Assembly: GCA_030695725.1 (NCBI GenBank)
Contig: JAUYPN010000007.1
Span: forward strand, 1-7,344
DNA length: 7,344 bases
Source: Candidatus Omnitrophota bacterium
GTDB taxonomy: Bacteria; Omnitrophota; Gorgyraeia; 2-01-FULL-45-10
Reading direction: 5' to 3'
The position numbers were made by a program, and so were the translations under genes. The notes under the pieces are model-generated. The model ran no database searches and had not been told where the DNA came from. It saw only the letters and a list, made by a program, of their open reading frames with translations. Below, one piece after another: positions 1 through 7,057 of this stretch. Positions within the stretch are counted from its first letter, which is position 1. Each line of letters begins with the position of its first letter.

Positions 1-2
1 CC

Positions 3-191
3 CCGGAGTCCATAGACGAAACAATAAAAAAGCTGGGCGTCGAGAAGATCGTAGGGCACAAGAGGCTGGTCATCCCTGGATATGTGTCTGTCATGAGCGG
101 AAAGCTGGAGGAGATAACCGGCTGGTCGATCTCTGTGGGCCCGCGCGAAGCTTCCGGCATCCCGAGTTACTTACGGAACTTAAAAATATAA
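3..191 (+). CDS. acsC: Corrinoid iron-sulfur protein large (gamma) subunit, C-terminal fragment
   Basis: The first 62 readable codons, running from the window edge to a TAA stop, match the extreme C-terminus of AcsC/CdhE. The fragment shows the family's closing signatures, RLVIPGYVSVMSGKLEE and then VGPREASGIPSYL. In the family, AcsC pairs with AcsD to form CFeSP, the cytoplasmic protein that carries a methyl group on cobalamin from methyl-THF to acetyl-CoA synthase. This end belongs to the cobalamin-binding domain; the N-terminal 4Fe-4S domain and the TIM barrel lie outside the window. The stop codon shares one base with the ATG of the next gene (TAATG), which implies translational coupling. 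The identification rests on recognition of the tail and on the unmistakable acs neighbours that follow. The gene is partial only because of the window edge. Confidence 0.93.
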   Translation, partial: PESIDETIKKLGVEKIVGHKRLVIPGYVSVMSGKLEEITGWSISVGPREASGIPSYLRNLKI

Positions 192-2005
192 TGAAAGAGT
201 TCACAATAAATTTTACATCTCAAAAGAAAGAGATAAAAGTCGTTCAAGGTACCGATCTGCTTACCGCAGCGATCAAAGCCGGGATCATGGTACATGCGGC
301 ATGCGGCGGCGAAGGCGTGTGCGGCAAATGCAAAGTCTTGGCTAATAAAAAAGAGGTTCTCGCCTGCCAGACTATTATTGAGTCCGATCTCGATGTGGAT
401 GTACCGAAAGGGTCTCTAGGGGCACACACGAAACTCGCTCACGAGTCGGAGGAGTTTACTAAGGGCATAGTCCTAAAAAGAGAGGGCGCATTTAGCTTCT
501 CTCCTCTTGTAAGAAAAATATACGTCGAGCTTCCTAAGCCCACGCAAGATGATAATTTAAGCGATCTCGACAGAATATGCACGAATATATCGCACAAGCT
601 TAACAACGTTCATATATATACGAACCTCGCAAACCTGAAACATTTGAGCGAGGTGATGCGTGATAGCGACTTCAAAGTGACTGTGACAATTGCATATAAG
701 GATGATGTTCTCGATATAATAATTGTCGAGCCGGGTGATACAACGAATACCAATTATGGCTTTGCTTTCGATATCGGGACAACAACGGTTGCGGGACAAC
801 TTATCGATCTTAACAACAAAAAAATACTGGGGACCAGGATAGCGTTTAATAAGCAGGCCCTTTATGGATCTGATGTTATCACAAGGATAATCTACGCCTC
901 AAACCCTGAGGGTCTCGATAAATTAAGTGAGGCTGCGCTCGATAACATCAATGAGATAATACTGGAGCTTTCCGGCGCGAAAAAGATAGCTCTGAGCGAT
1001 GTGTACTGCATCGTTTTTGCAGGGAACATGACGATGATGCATCTTCTGCTGAAAGTCGATCCCACGAATATCAGGAAGGCTCCATATATCCCCACCACTC
1101 AAATATTTGAAACGATACATGCGCCTGAAGCCGGGATAGAGATAAACCCCAGGGGTGTGGCCGCGTTTCTGCCGGGGGTCACCACTTATGTAGGCGGCGA
1201 TATAGTTTCGGGAGTTATCGCTTGCGGCCTAGCGGATAATGATGATCTGTCGTTACTTATTGATATTGGGACCAACGGCGAGATAATCCTCGGAAATAAA
1301 GAATGGATGATCGGTGCCGCGGCGAGCGCAGGTCCGGCGTTCGAGGGGAGCGGTCTCGAATGTGGCATGAAGGCTGTCAAAGGCGCGATACAAAGGGCGG
1401 AAATAGGTAAAAACTTTAATGTCAAGGTAACTACCATAGACGACGGCAAACCAAAAGGTATATGCGGTTCTGGTTACATTGATCTCTTATGTCAGATGTT
1501 GAAAATGGGCATTATCGGCAAGAACGGAAAGATAAACAGCGCGAAAAAAACCAAAAATATCAGAAAGACCGAAATCGGATACGAATTCGTAGTAGCCAAA
1601 GATATCGTTATTACGGAGGACGATATCGAGAACCTCAAAAGGTCCAAGGGCGCTATATACAGCGCGATAATCTCGCTTCTGAACAAGGTGGAAAAGTCGC
1701 TGGACGATGTAAAGAAAATATATATTGCCGGCGGCTTTGGTAATTACCTGAACATTGAAAACGCAATATTCATCGGGCTTTTGCCGGACGCCGATAGATC
1801 CAGATATGAATTCATAGGAAATTCATCGCTTGCCGGAGCGAGAATGTCGCTATTGTCGCACGACGCATTTAGAAGGGCGCATGAGATATATAAAAATATC
1901 ACATACGTTGACCTGAGCTCGGAGCCGAACTACATGGATGAATATGTGGCATCGCTTTTTTTTCCGCATACTGACGCGAGGAGGTTCCCATCGGTACGGT
2001 TATAG
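191..2005 (+). CDS. acsV: Reductive activator of CFeSP (RACo/AcsV, 2Fe-2S ASKHA ATPase, DUF4445 type)
   Basis: 604 residues, the usual size of the family. The N-terminal plant-type 2Fe-2S ferredoxin domain (about 1-90) has its four cysteines at C38, C44, C47 and C59 (Cx5CxxCx11C). A linker and middle domain follow. The ASKHA-fold ATPase starts with DIGTTT at 194-199, followed by YGSDVITRI at 225-233, the second phosphate loop DIGTNGE at 358-364, and a late AGGFGNYL adenosine motif at 513-520. Characterised relatives (RACo) use ATP to drive electron transfer onto CFeSP, reducing inactive Co(II) to Co(I). It is cytoplasmic and works on the product of acsC and acsD, which flank it. There is no strong Shine-Dalgarno before the ATG; initiation is probably by coupling with acsC (TAATG). 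The family's usual ending (EYVASLFFPHTD) is followed by about nine extra residues that read through the ribosome-binding site and start of the next gene. Internal and antisense frames are shadows. Confidence 0.96.
   Translation: MKEFTINFTSQKKEIKVVQGTDLLTAAIKAGIMVHAACGGEGVCGKCKVLANKKEVLACQTIIESDLDVDVPKGSLGAHTKLAHESEEFTKGIVLKREGAFSFSPLVRKIYVELPKPTQDDNLSDLDRICTNISHKLNNVHIYTNLANLKHLSEVMRDSDFKVTVTIAYKDDVLDIIIVEPGDTTNTNYGFAFDIGTTTVAGQLIDLNNKKILGTRIAFNKQALYGSDVITRIIYASNPEGLDKLSEAALDNINEIILELSGAKKIALSDVYCIVFAGNMTMMHLLLKVDPTNIRKAPYIPTTQIFETIHAPEAGIEINPRGVAAFLPGVTTYVGGDIVSGVIACGLADNDDLSLLIDIGTNGEIILGNKEWMIGAAASAGPAFEGSGLECGMKAVKGAIQRAEIGKNFNVKVTTIDDGKPKGICGSGYIDLLCQMLKMGIIGKNGKINSAKKTKNIRKTEIGYEFVVAKDIVITEDDIENLKRSKGAIYSAIISLLNKVEKSLDDVKKIYIAGGFGNYLNIENAIFIGLLPDADRSRYEFIGNSSLAGARMSLLSHDAFRRAHEIYKNITYVDLSSEPNYMDEYVASLFFPHTDARRFPSVRL
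1979..1985 (+). promoter_or_regulatory. Strong Shine-Dalgarno (AGGAGGT) of the CooC/AcsF gene
   Basis: A perfect AGGAGG core lies at 1979-1984 inside the last codons of acsV. It is five bases ahead of the ATC at 1990 in the CooC/AcsF frame. No ATG, GTG or TTG exists in that frame between the upstream in-frame stop (TGA, 1972-1974) and position 2191. The placement therefore fixes the real start at or very near 1990, despite the non-standard codon. Confidence 0.8.
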
Positions 2006-2742
2006 CTATAAACGGCAAGGGCGGTACGGGTAAGACGACTATCGCGGCTCTTCTGGTAGATCATCTGGTAAGCAATAGGAAAGGCTCGATACTTGCCATA
2101 GATGCCGATCCGAATTCTACACTGCCTGAAGCGCTAGGGATCAGGAGCCATGAATCAATAGCGGGCATATGCGAAGATGTCTCAAAGCATATGGACAATA
2201 TTCCCGCCGGCATGACGAAAGAGCGCTTTATCGAGATGCGTATCCATGAGGCTCTCGTTGAGGAGAAGGGTTTTGACCTCCTCGTAATGGGCAGGCCGGA
2301 AGGGCCCGGCTGTTATTGTTACGTTAATAACATCTTGCGCGACCTGATGGCGCGCGTAATAAAGAACTATGACTTTGTTGTGATAGATAACGCGGCTGGT
2401 ATGGAGCATATATCGCGCAGAACCATGAGGACGATCGACAAGCTTCTCCTCATAAGCGATTATTCAGTCATCGGTATAAGATCCGCAAAAAAAATATCGG
2501 AGCTTGTAAAAGAACTGGGAATAAAAGTGGGCGCTGTTTCCTTAGTGATTAATAAGGCGGGGGGATTCTTAGAGCCGCTGCAGGATGAGATACTCGCCAC
2601 GGGTGTAAGATTTGTAGGGGCGATTCCTTTTGACGCGTCAATAGAGGACTGGAGCATATCGAATAAACCTATTTTCGCTTTCGAGAGTATAACTATTAAA
2701 GACAGGATAATAGAGATATTCGACGACATAATAGGGAAGTAA
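1990..2742 (+). CDS. acsF: CooC/AcsF-type nickel-insertion ATPase with probable AUC start
   Basis: 250 residues if started at ATC 1990. This is a SIMIBI/MinD-class P-loop ATPase. A deviant Walker A, NGKGGTGKTT, lies near residues 8-17 and a conserved DADPNSTL follows at about residues 38-45. The CooC-specific CxC pair is at about C108 and C110 (GCYCYVNN), and VVIDNAAGMEH lies at about 130-140. In characterised relatives the CxC cysteines bind Ni and dimerise the protein. CooC loads Ni into CO dehydrogenase, and the Moorella AcsF does so for acetyl-CoA synthase; the position between acsV and acsD matches acsF. The first ATG in frame is at 2191 and would remove the P-loop, so it cannot be the true start. 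Upstream, only ATC 1990 combines a perfect Shine-Dalgarno at proper distance with the expected short N-terminus (MGTVIAINGKGG). The gene overlaps acsV by 16 bases. Which enzyme it serves, ACS or CODH, cannot be decided from sequence. Confidence 0.92.
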   Translation: MGTVIAINGKGGTGKTTIAALLVDHLVSNRKGSILAIDADPNSTLPEALGIRSHESIAGICEDVSKHMDNIPAGMTKERFIEMRIHEALVEEKGFDLLVMGRPEGPGCYCYVNNILRDLMARVIKNYDFVVIDNAAGMEHISRRTMRTIDKLLLISDYSVIGIRSAKKISELVKELGIKVGAVSLVINKAGGFLEPLQDEILATGVRFVGAIPFDASIEDWSISNKPIFAFESITIKDRIIEIFDDIIGK

Positions 2743-2752
2743 AGAGATAATC

Positions 2753-3682
2753 ATGGCGATCGAGCTCGTAAAAGAAAAATACAGTAACGCGATAAATGTC
2801 GTAGAGATCGGACGGCCCGGTACCTCTGTGATAAGGGTCGGAGGCGAGACGGCGCTGCCATTTCTTTTTAAAGAAGGCGCCATGCCCAATGTGCCGGTAA
2901 CCGCGCTCGAGATATTGGATTGTGAGCCGACAGACTGGCCGGATACTTTACGAGAACCGTTCGGCAAGGCAATAAAAGACCCGGTAAAATGGGCAAAAAC
3001 AGCTGTTGAAAAATTTGGATCCAGTTTCCTGTGCGTCAGGCTGCAGAGCGCCCATCCGGATTACGGCAACAGGCCTTCAGGAGAGTCGGTCTCCGTGTTG
3101 AAAGCGATCGCTAAAGAGGTGAAGGTGCCGCTCGTCGTCATAGGATGCGGGGATGACGAAAAGGATAATGACCTCCTGCCTAAAGCGAGCCAGGCACTGA
3201 AAGGCGAGAACTGCCTCTTCGGCATAGCTACTCAGGAAAATTATAAGACGCTCACCGCGACGTGCCTGGCGGACGGGCATTCGATAATTTCCGAATCACC
3301 CATAGACGTAAACATAGCGAAGCAGGTAAATATCCTGGTAAGCGATATGGGGCTAGACCCGAAAAGAATAGTGATGCATACCACAATGACGGCGCTTGGA
3401 TACGGTATGGAGTATGTCTATTCCATAATGGAGCGCTCGAGGCTCGCCGCGTTCATGGGCGATAAGATGCTTTCAATGCCTTTCATATTACTTGTAGGTG
3501 CTGAGACGTGGAAAGTCAAGGAGGCGAGGGAATTTGGCAGGAATCAGGGCGTAAATTGGGAGATAGCGACCTCGGTCTCGATGCTTCAGGCGGGCGCGGA
3601 TATATTGGTGGTACGCCACCCCGATTCGGCCAAAGCAGTTACAAATTATATAAATGGAATGACGAAGAGGGAGGGCAAGTGA
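2753..3682 (+). CDS. acsD: Corrinoid iron-sulfur protein small (delta) subunit
   Basis: 309 residues, the typical size of the bacterial AcsD/CdhD TIM-barrel subunit. Recognisable family stretches include GGETALPF at 30-37, CVRLQSAHPDYGNR at 94-107, ESPIDVNIAKQ near 181-191, TALGYGMEYVYSIMER at 213-228, and GAETWKVKEAREF near 249-261, followed by the WEIATSVSMLQAGADILVVRHP region to about 290. With AcsC it forms the heterodimer that binds cobalamin at the subunit interface and docks the methyltransferase AcsE and acetyl-CoA synthase. The start ATG lies 10 bases after the CooC/AcsF stop. Its ribosome-binding site is weak (AGAG or GGGA nearby), so coupling is likely. The stop overlaps the next start by four bases (GTGA). 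No damage is seen. Confidence 0.96.
   Translation: MAIELVKEKYSNAINVVEIGRPGTSVIRVGGETALPFLFKEGAMPNVPVTALEILDCEPTDWPDTLREPFGKAIKDPVKWAKTAVEKFGSSFLCVRLQSAHPDYGNRPSGESVSVLKAIAKEVKVPLVVIGCGDDEKDNDLLPKASQALKGENCLFGIATQENYKTLTATCLADGHSIISESPIDVNIAKQVNILVSDMGLDPKRIVMHTTMTALGYGMEYVYSIMERSRLAAFMGDKMLSMPFILLVGAETWKVKEAREFGRNQGVNWEIATSVSMLQAGADILVVRHPDSAKAVTNYINGMTKREGK
3669..3675 (+). promoter_or_regulatory. Shine-Dalgarno (GGGAGGG) deciding the GTG start of acsE
   Basis: A purine-rich GGGAGGG inside the last codons of acsD sits three bases before GTG 3679. It supports the GTG over the in-frame ATG at 3508, which would add 57 residues lying entirely within acsD. Confidence 0.7.
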
Positions 3683-4470
3683 TCATAATAGGCGAACTTA
3701 TCAACGGAATGTACAAAGATGTCACCCGCGCGATCACTAACAGAGAGGCTGATATAATCCAACACCTTGCTTTGGAACAGGTGAAAGAAGGCGCATCCAT
3801 GCTGGATGTCAATACGGGTCCTTATTCAAAAGATCCCGCTCGGGATATGCGATGGCTGGTTGAGACCATTCAGGCCGTGGTCGAAGTGCCGCTCTCGCTC
3901 GATTCTACGAAGGCCGATGTCATCGAAGAGGGGTTAAAGCTTGCCAGAAAAAGAACCGTCATAAATTCGACGAGCGCGGATGTCGATAGGATGGATATAA
4001 TTTTTGGACTTGCCAAAAAATATAATGCGCAGGTCATAGGCCTCACTATGGATAAGTCCGGCGTGCCCAATAGCAGGGCCAACAGGCTGGAGCTTGCTGC
4101 GGCTATAGTAGCGAAGGCGATAGAGTACGGGATAAATACGGAAGATCTCTATATCGATCCTATTCTCTTGCCCCTAAATGTAGCGCAGGCGCAAGGCCGC
4201 GAGGTGCTCGAGAGCCTGCGCGAGATCAGGTTATTATGTAATCCGGCGCCGCAGACCGTTTTTGGGCTGTCGAACCTTACTCAGGGCGCATATAAGTCGC
4301 GCAGTCTCATAAACCGCACTTTCCTTACGATGGCCATCGCGAACGGTCTTACATCAGTGATATTAGATCCGCTCGATAAAAAGCTTATGGACGCGCTCAT
4401 AACGGCCCAGATGTTGCTGAACAAGAGTATATATTGCGAATCATTCCTGGATGCATACAGGAAGAAGTAA
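3679..4470 (+). CDS. acsE: 5-methyltetrahydrofolate:CFeSP methyltransferase
   Basis: 263 residues from a GTG start, against about 262 for the Moorella enzyme. It is a pterin-binding (dihydropteroate synthase-like) TIM barrel. The N-terminus IIIGELINGM, then MLDVNTGP (41-48), LSLDST (72-77), INST (95-98), LYIDP (157-161) and FGLSN (195-199) are the expected pterin-site strands. The residues I recall as folate-contacting in the Moorella enzyme (D75, N96, D160, N199) fall at identical numbers here, which also supports the chosen start. It transfers the methyl group of methyl-THF to Co(I) of CFeSP, the entry of the methyl branch into acetyl-CoA synthesis. It overlaps acsD by four bases (GTGA) and is followed 11 bases later by panB. 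A longer reading from ATG 3508 gives an extension with no family counterpart. Confidence 0.96.
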   Translation: MIIIGELINGMYKDVTRAITNREADIIQHLALEQVKEGASMLDVNTGPYSKDPARDMRWLVETIQAVVEVPLSLDSTKADVIEEGLKLARKRTVINSTSADVDRMDIIFGLAKKYNAQVIGLTMDKSGVPNSRANRLELAAAIVAKAIEYGINTEDLYIDPILLPLNVAQAQGREVLESLREIRLLCNPAPQTVFGLSNLTQGAYKSRSLINRTFLTMAIANGLTSVILDPLDKKLMDALITAQMLLNKSIYCESFLDAYRKK

Positions 4471-4476
4471 AAGGAG
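4471..4476 (+). promoter_or_regulatory. Shine-Dalgarno (AAGGAG) of panB
   Basis: AAGGAG directly after the acsE stop, five bases before ATG 4482. It fixes the panB start there rather than at the in-frame ATG 4434, which lies inside acsE. Confidence 0.75.
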
Positions 4477-4481
4477 AACCT

Positions 4482-5324
4482 ATGGAAAGAAAAAAGATAA
4501 CTATTACCGACCTGCAGGATAAGAAGCGTGACGGAAAGAAGATCACGATGCTCACGGCGTACGACTATCCCATGGCGAGGCTCGTGGACGATGCCGGCAT
4601 AGACGTCATATTAGTCGGTGATTCGCTCGGCATGGTGGTGCTCGGACTCGACTCGACCGTGCCTGTGACTATGGATATGATGATCCATCACGCTATGGCT
4701 GTGCGGCGCGGGACGAAATACGCTTTTCTCATAGGCGACATGCCGTTCATGTCATACCAGATATCGAAGGAAGAGGCGATCCGCAACGCCGGACGGTTCA
4801 TGAAAGAAGCCGGATGCGATGCCGTAAAATTAGAAGGCGGTGACGAGGTATTAGATGTCACAATAGCAATAGTCAATGCCGGGATCCCTGTATTGGGGCA
4901 TCTGGGATTAACGCCGCAGACCGTATCAAAACTCGGCGGATACAAAGTCCAGGGTAAGGACGCCGAGGGCGCGAATAAGATACTGGATCAGGCTTTGAAA
5001 TTGGAGCGCGCGGGATGTTTCGCGATAGTCCTGGAATGCGTGCCCGATCAGGTAGCGAAACTTATTACAGAAAAATTGAGCATTCCTACGATAGGTATCG
5101 GTGCCGGAAAGCATTGCGACGGACAGGTATTGGTGACGAACGATATGGTAGGGCTCTTCGACAGATTCGTACCGAAATTTGTAAAACAATATGTGAAGCT
5201 CTCCGCGGCGATATCCGACGGATTGAAAAAATATAAAGATGAAGTCGAAAGGGGGATATTCCCGGATGCGGCTCATAGCTTCGCTATAAAGGACGAAGAG
5301 ATCAAGAAGCTGAGGAAGAAATGA
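4482..5324 (+). CDS. panB: 3-methyl-2-oxobutanoate hydroxymethyltransferase (ketopantoate synthase)
   Basis: 280 residues, somewhat longer than the roughly 264 of E. coli PanB. This is a phosphoenolpyruvate/pyruvate-superfamily TIM barrel. Signatures in order: MLTAYDYPMA (23-32), VGDSLGMV (45-52) with Mg-binding D47 and D86 (IGDMPFMSY), KLEGG (116-120), GHLGLTPQ (139-146), the catalytic glutamate E185 (ECVP), and IGIGAGKHCDGQVLV (204-218). It transfers the hydroxymethyl group of 5,10-methylene-THF to 2-oxoisovalerate, giving ketopantoate, the first committed step to pantothenate and CoA. The usual 'HD' after QVLV is 'ND' (N220-D221) here; the other key residues are intact. The stop overlaps the panE start (ATGA), so the two are coupled. 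Its place directly behind acsE ties it to the C1-folate and CoA economy of the operon. Confidence 0.97.
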   Translation: MERKKITITDLQDKKRDGKKITMLTAYDYPMARLVDDAGIDVILVGDSLGMVVLGLDSTVPVTMDMMIHHAMAVRRGTKYAFLIGDMPFMSYQISKEEAIRNAGRFMKEAGCDAVKLEGGDEVLDVTIAIVNAGIPVLGHLGLTPQTVSKLGGYKVQGKDAEGANKILDQALKLERAGCFAIVLECVPDQVAKLITEKLSIPTIGIGAGKHCDGQVLVTNDMVGLFDRFVPKFVKQYVKLSAAISDGLKKYKDEVERGIFPDAAHSFAIKDEEIKKLRKK

Positions 5325-6253
5325 AGATAGCCGTGGTCGGGCCGGGTGCCCTCGGATGTCTGCTCGCAGGGCTCTTAAAGGCAAAGACCAAAGAAGATGT
5401 CTGGCTCATCGATAAATCGCCTGAGAGGGCGAAACGTATACGCGAAGAGGGGATACGCGTAGAGGGGATGAGCTCCGCGTCCGGTGCCATCGACATATCG
5501 GCCAACCCCAAAGAAGTGGGCCCATGCGACCTCGTATTTATCTGCGTCAAGAGTTATTCTACCGACGATGCCTGTAAAGACATCAAGGCCCTGGTTTCGG
5601 ATAAGACGTTCATACTGACCTTGCAGAACGGCATCGGCAATGTTCAGGTGCTGAACGACCATTTCGGGCCCGAGCGCGTTATAGCGGGCGTGACGAATCA
5701 TGGCGCTACACTTATGGGCCCCGGCCATGTAAAGCATGCGGGAAGAGGCGATACGGTAATAGGCATGTATAGCCGCAAAGTTCTCGGCCCCGTAAGAGAT
5801 GCCGCCAATCTTCTTACGAAATGCGGACTTGAGACCAAGGTCTCAAAAGATATAGATTCTGTTATATGGAGCAAGCTCATAATAAATATCGGCATAAACG
5901 CCCTTACCGCGATCGCGCGGTTAAAGAATGGCATGCTTTTAAAGCACGACGGGGCACGTGAAGTAATGAGAAATTCCGTACAAGAAGCCATGAAGATAAT
6001 CAAGCGTAAAAGGATAAAGCTCGTCTATGATGACCCGATACAAAAGATAGAGTCCGTCTGTAAGGCCACGGCCGCGAACGTATCGAGCATGCTGCAGGAT
6101 GTCCTGAACTCCAAGCGCACGGAGATAGACTATATGAACGGGGTGATAACGAGGCAGGGTAAAGCGTTCAGCATACCGACGCCCGTTAATGAGACGCTGA
6201 TCAATCTTGTCAAGGCGATAGAATCGAGCTATGAAGAGGCCGTCAGGGGATAG
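5321..6253 (+). CDS. panE: 2-dehydropantoate 2-reductase (ketopantoate reductase)
   Basis: 310 residues, normal for the family. The N-terminal Rossmann domain begins MKIAVVGPGALGC with the GxGxxG-type loop at 7-12. Next come VFICVKSY (72-79, conserved K78), LQNGIGN (101-107, cofactor or substrate asparagine N103) and GVTNHGAT (123-130). The C-terminal helical domain carries the catalytic lysine K185 in SKLIINIGINALTA, and E269 in RTEIDYMNG. It reduces ketopantoate, the PanB product, to pantoate with NADPH. The residues after the second strand (IDKSPERA) do not clearly settle NADPH over NADH. A GAGGA at 5312-5316 precedes the ATG, which overlaps the panB stop by four bases. No panC or panD is seen in the window. 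Confidence 0.95.
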   Translation: MKIAVVGPGALGCLLAGLLKAKTKEDVWLIDKSPERAKRIREEGIRVEGMSSASGAIDISANPKEVGPCDLVFICVKSYSTDDACKDIKALVSDKTFILTLQNGIGNVQVLNDHFGPERVIAGVTNHGATLMGPGHVKHAGRGDTVIGMYSRKVLGPVRDAANLLTKCGLETKVSKDIDSVIWSKLIINIGINALTAIARLKNGMLLKHDGAREVMRNSVQEAMKIIKRKRIKLVYDDPIQKIESVCKATAANVSSMLQDVLNSKRTEIDYMNGVITRQGKAFSIPTPVNETLINLVKAIESSYEEAVRG

Positions 6254-6259
6254 TCATTT

Positions 6260-7057
6260 ATGCTGATAATCGGTGAGAGGATAAATTCGACGAGGGCGCA
6301 GATCCAGAAGGCGATCGGTGAGAGAGACGCCGCTTTCATGCTGAGGGAAGCGAAGAGGCAGATCGATTCCGGCGCGGGCTTCCTCGATATTAATTGCGCC
6401 ATGAGCTTAGGCGATGAAGTCCAGGATATCGACTGGATGATCAGCGTGATCCAGAGCGAGATAAAGGATGTAAATATATGCATCGATAGCCCCAATTATC
6501 TTGCGACAGAGCGGGCATTAAAGGTTTACAAGGCCGGTGGAGAGCTTTTTATAAATTCAATAACCGGAGAAGAGTCCCGGATCGACAAAATAGTTCCTCT
6601 TGCCGTAAAGTATAATACTAAGCTCATTGCGCTGACGATGAGCGATAAAGGTATGCCGCATAGCGCCGATGACAGATTTGAAGTTGCCAGGGGTATGCTC
6701 GCGAAGATAACCGCCAAAGGTTTTAAAGCGGAGAACCTATATTTCGATCCGCTGATCCGGCCAATATCGACTGAACCCGAACAGGCGAAGGAGTTTTTGA
6801 GGTCTATTCCCATGATAAAATCGCTGGGCGCCAGGACGGTATGCGGGCTGTCGAATATTTCATATGGTCTTCCGGACCGCAAGATAATCAATTCAACATT
6901 CCTGGCCATGGCGATCCAGTCGGGACTCGATGCCGCTATACTCGATCCCACGGAAAAACAGGTCGTCTCAAGCATAGCCGCGGCGGAAGCCTTGATGTGC
7001 AAGGATGAGTATTGCGCCGAATACATAAAGGCGTTCCGGGAAGGGCGGCTCCTATGA
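6260..7057 (+). CDS. AcsE-like pterin-dependent (methyl-THF) methyltransferase, second paralog
   Basis: 265 residues, the same fold and length as the acsE product upstream but clearly diverged. It starts MLIIGERINSTR and keeps the pterin-site strands: FLDINCA (41-47), ICIDSPN (73-79), FINSITGE (97-104), LYFDP (160-164) and CGLSN (195-199). The residues equivalent to the acsE folate contacts (D76, N99, D163, N199) are all present. Differences include DSPN for DSTK and NSITGEE for NSTSADV, which give it a look shared with other corrinoid methyltransferases of the MtgA/MtrH/MetH-pterin superfamily. It probably moves a methyl group between tetrahydrofolate and a corrinoid protein; whether the partner is CFeSP or another protein cannot be read from sequence. 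A GGGGA about nine bases upstream serves as ribosome-binding site. The stop overlaps the next start (ATGA). Confidence 0.85.
   Translation: MLIIGERINSTRAQIQKAIGERDAAFMLREAKRQIDSGAGFLDINCAMSLGDEVQDIDWMISVIQSEIKDVNICIDSPNYLATERALKVYKAGGELFINSITGEESRIDKIVPLAVKYNTKLIALTMSDKGMPHSADDRFEVARGMLAKITAKGFKAENLYFDPLIRPISTEPEQAKEFLRSIPMIKSLGARTVCGLSNISYGLPDRKIINSTFLAMAIQSGLDAAILDPTEKQVVSSIAAAEALMCKDEYCAEYIKAFREGRLL

Noticed and set aside
1952..2010. Programmed frameshift fusing acsV to the CooC/AcsF frame
   Set aside because: A -1 slip at the T run meets TGA at 1972 before reaching the ATPase. A perfect Shine-Dalgarno and plausible AUC start explain the junction better, and the two proteins are normally separate.
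2191..2742. Short 183-residue version of the CooC/AcsF protein from ATG 2191
   Set aside because: It would drop the Walker A motif and conserved DADPN region, which are plainly coding just upstream in the same frame.
3508..3678. N-terminal extension of acsE from ATG 3508
   Set aside because: It lies wholly inside acsD in another frame and has no counterpart in the family. GTG 3679 with its ribosome-binding site gives the standard length.
4926..5384. Antisense open frame of 152 codons across the panB-panE junction
   Set aside because: Both sense genes are unmistakable and continuous. The antisense product shows no family features.
5375..5737. Antisense open frame of 120 codons inside panE
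   Set aside because: Shadow of a well-conserved Rossmann domain; no independent support.
6526..7026. Antisense open frame of 166 codons opposite the second methyltransferase
   Set aside because: It mirrors the codon pattern of the conserved sense gene and shows no recognisable domain or ribosome-binding context; it is a shadow.
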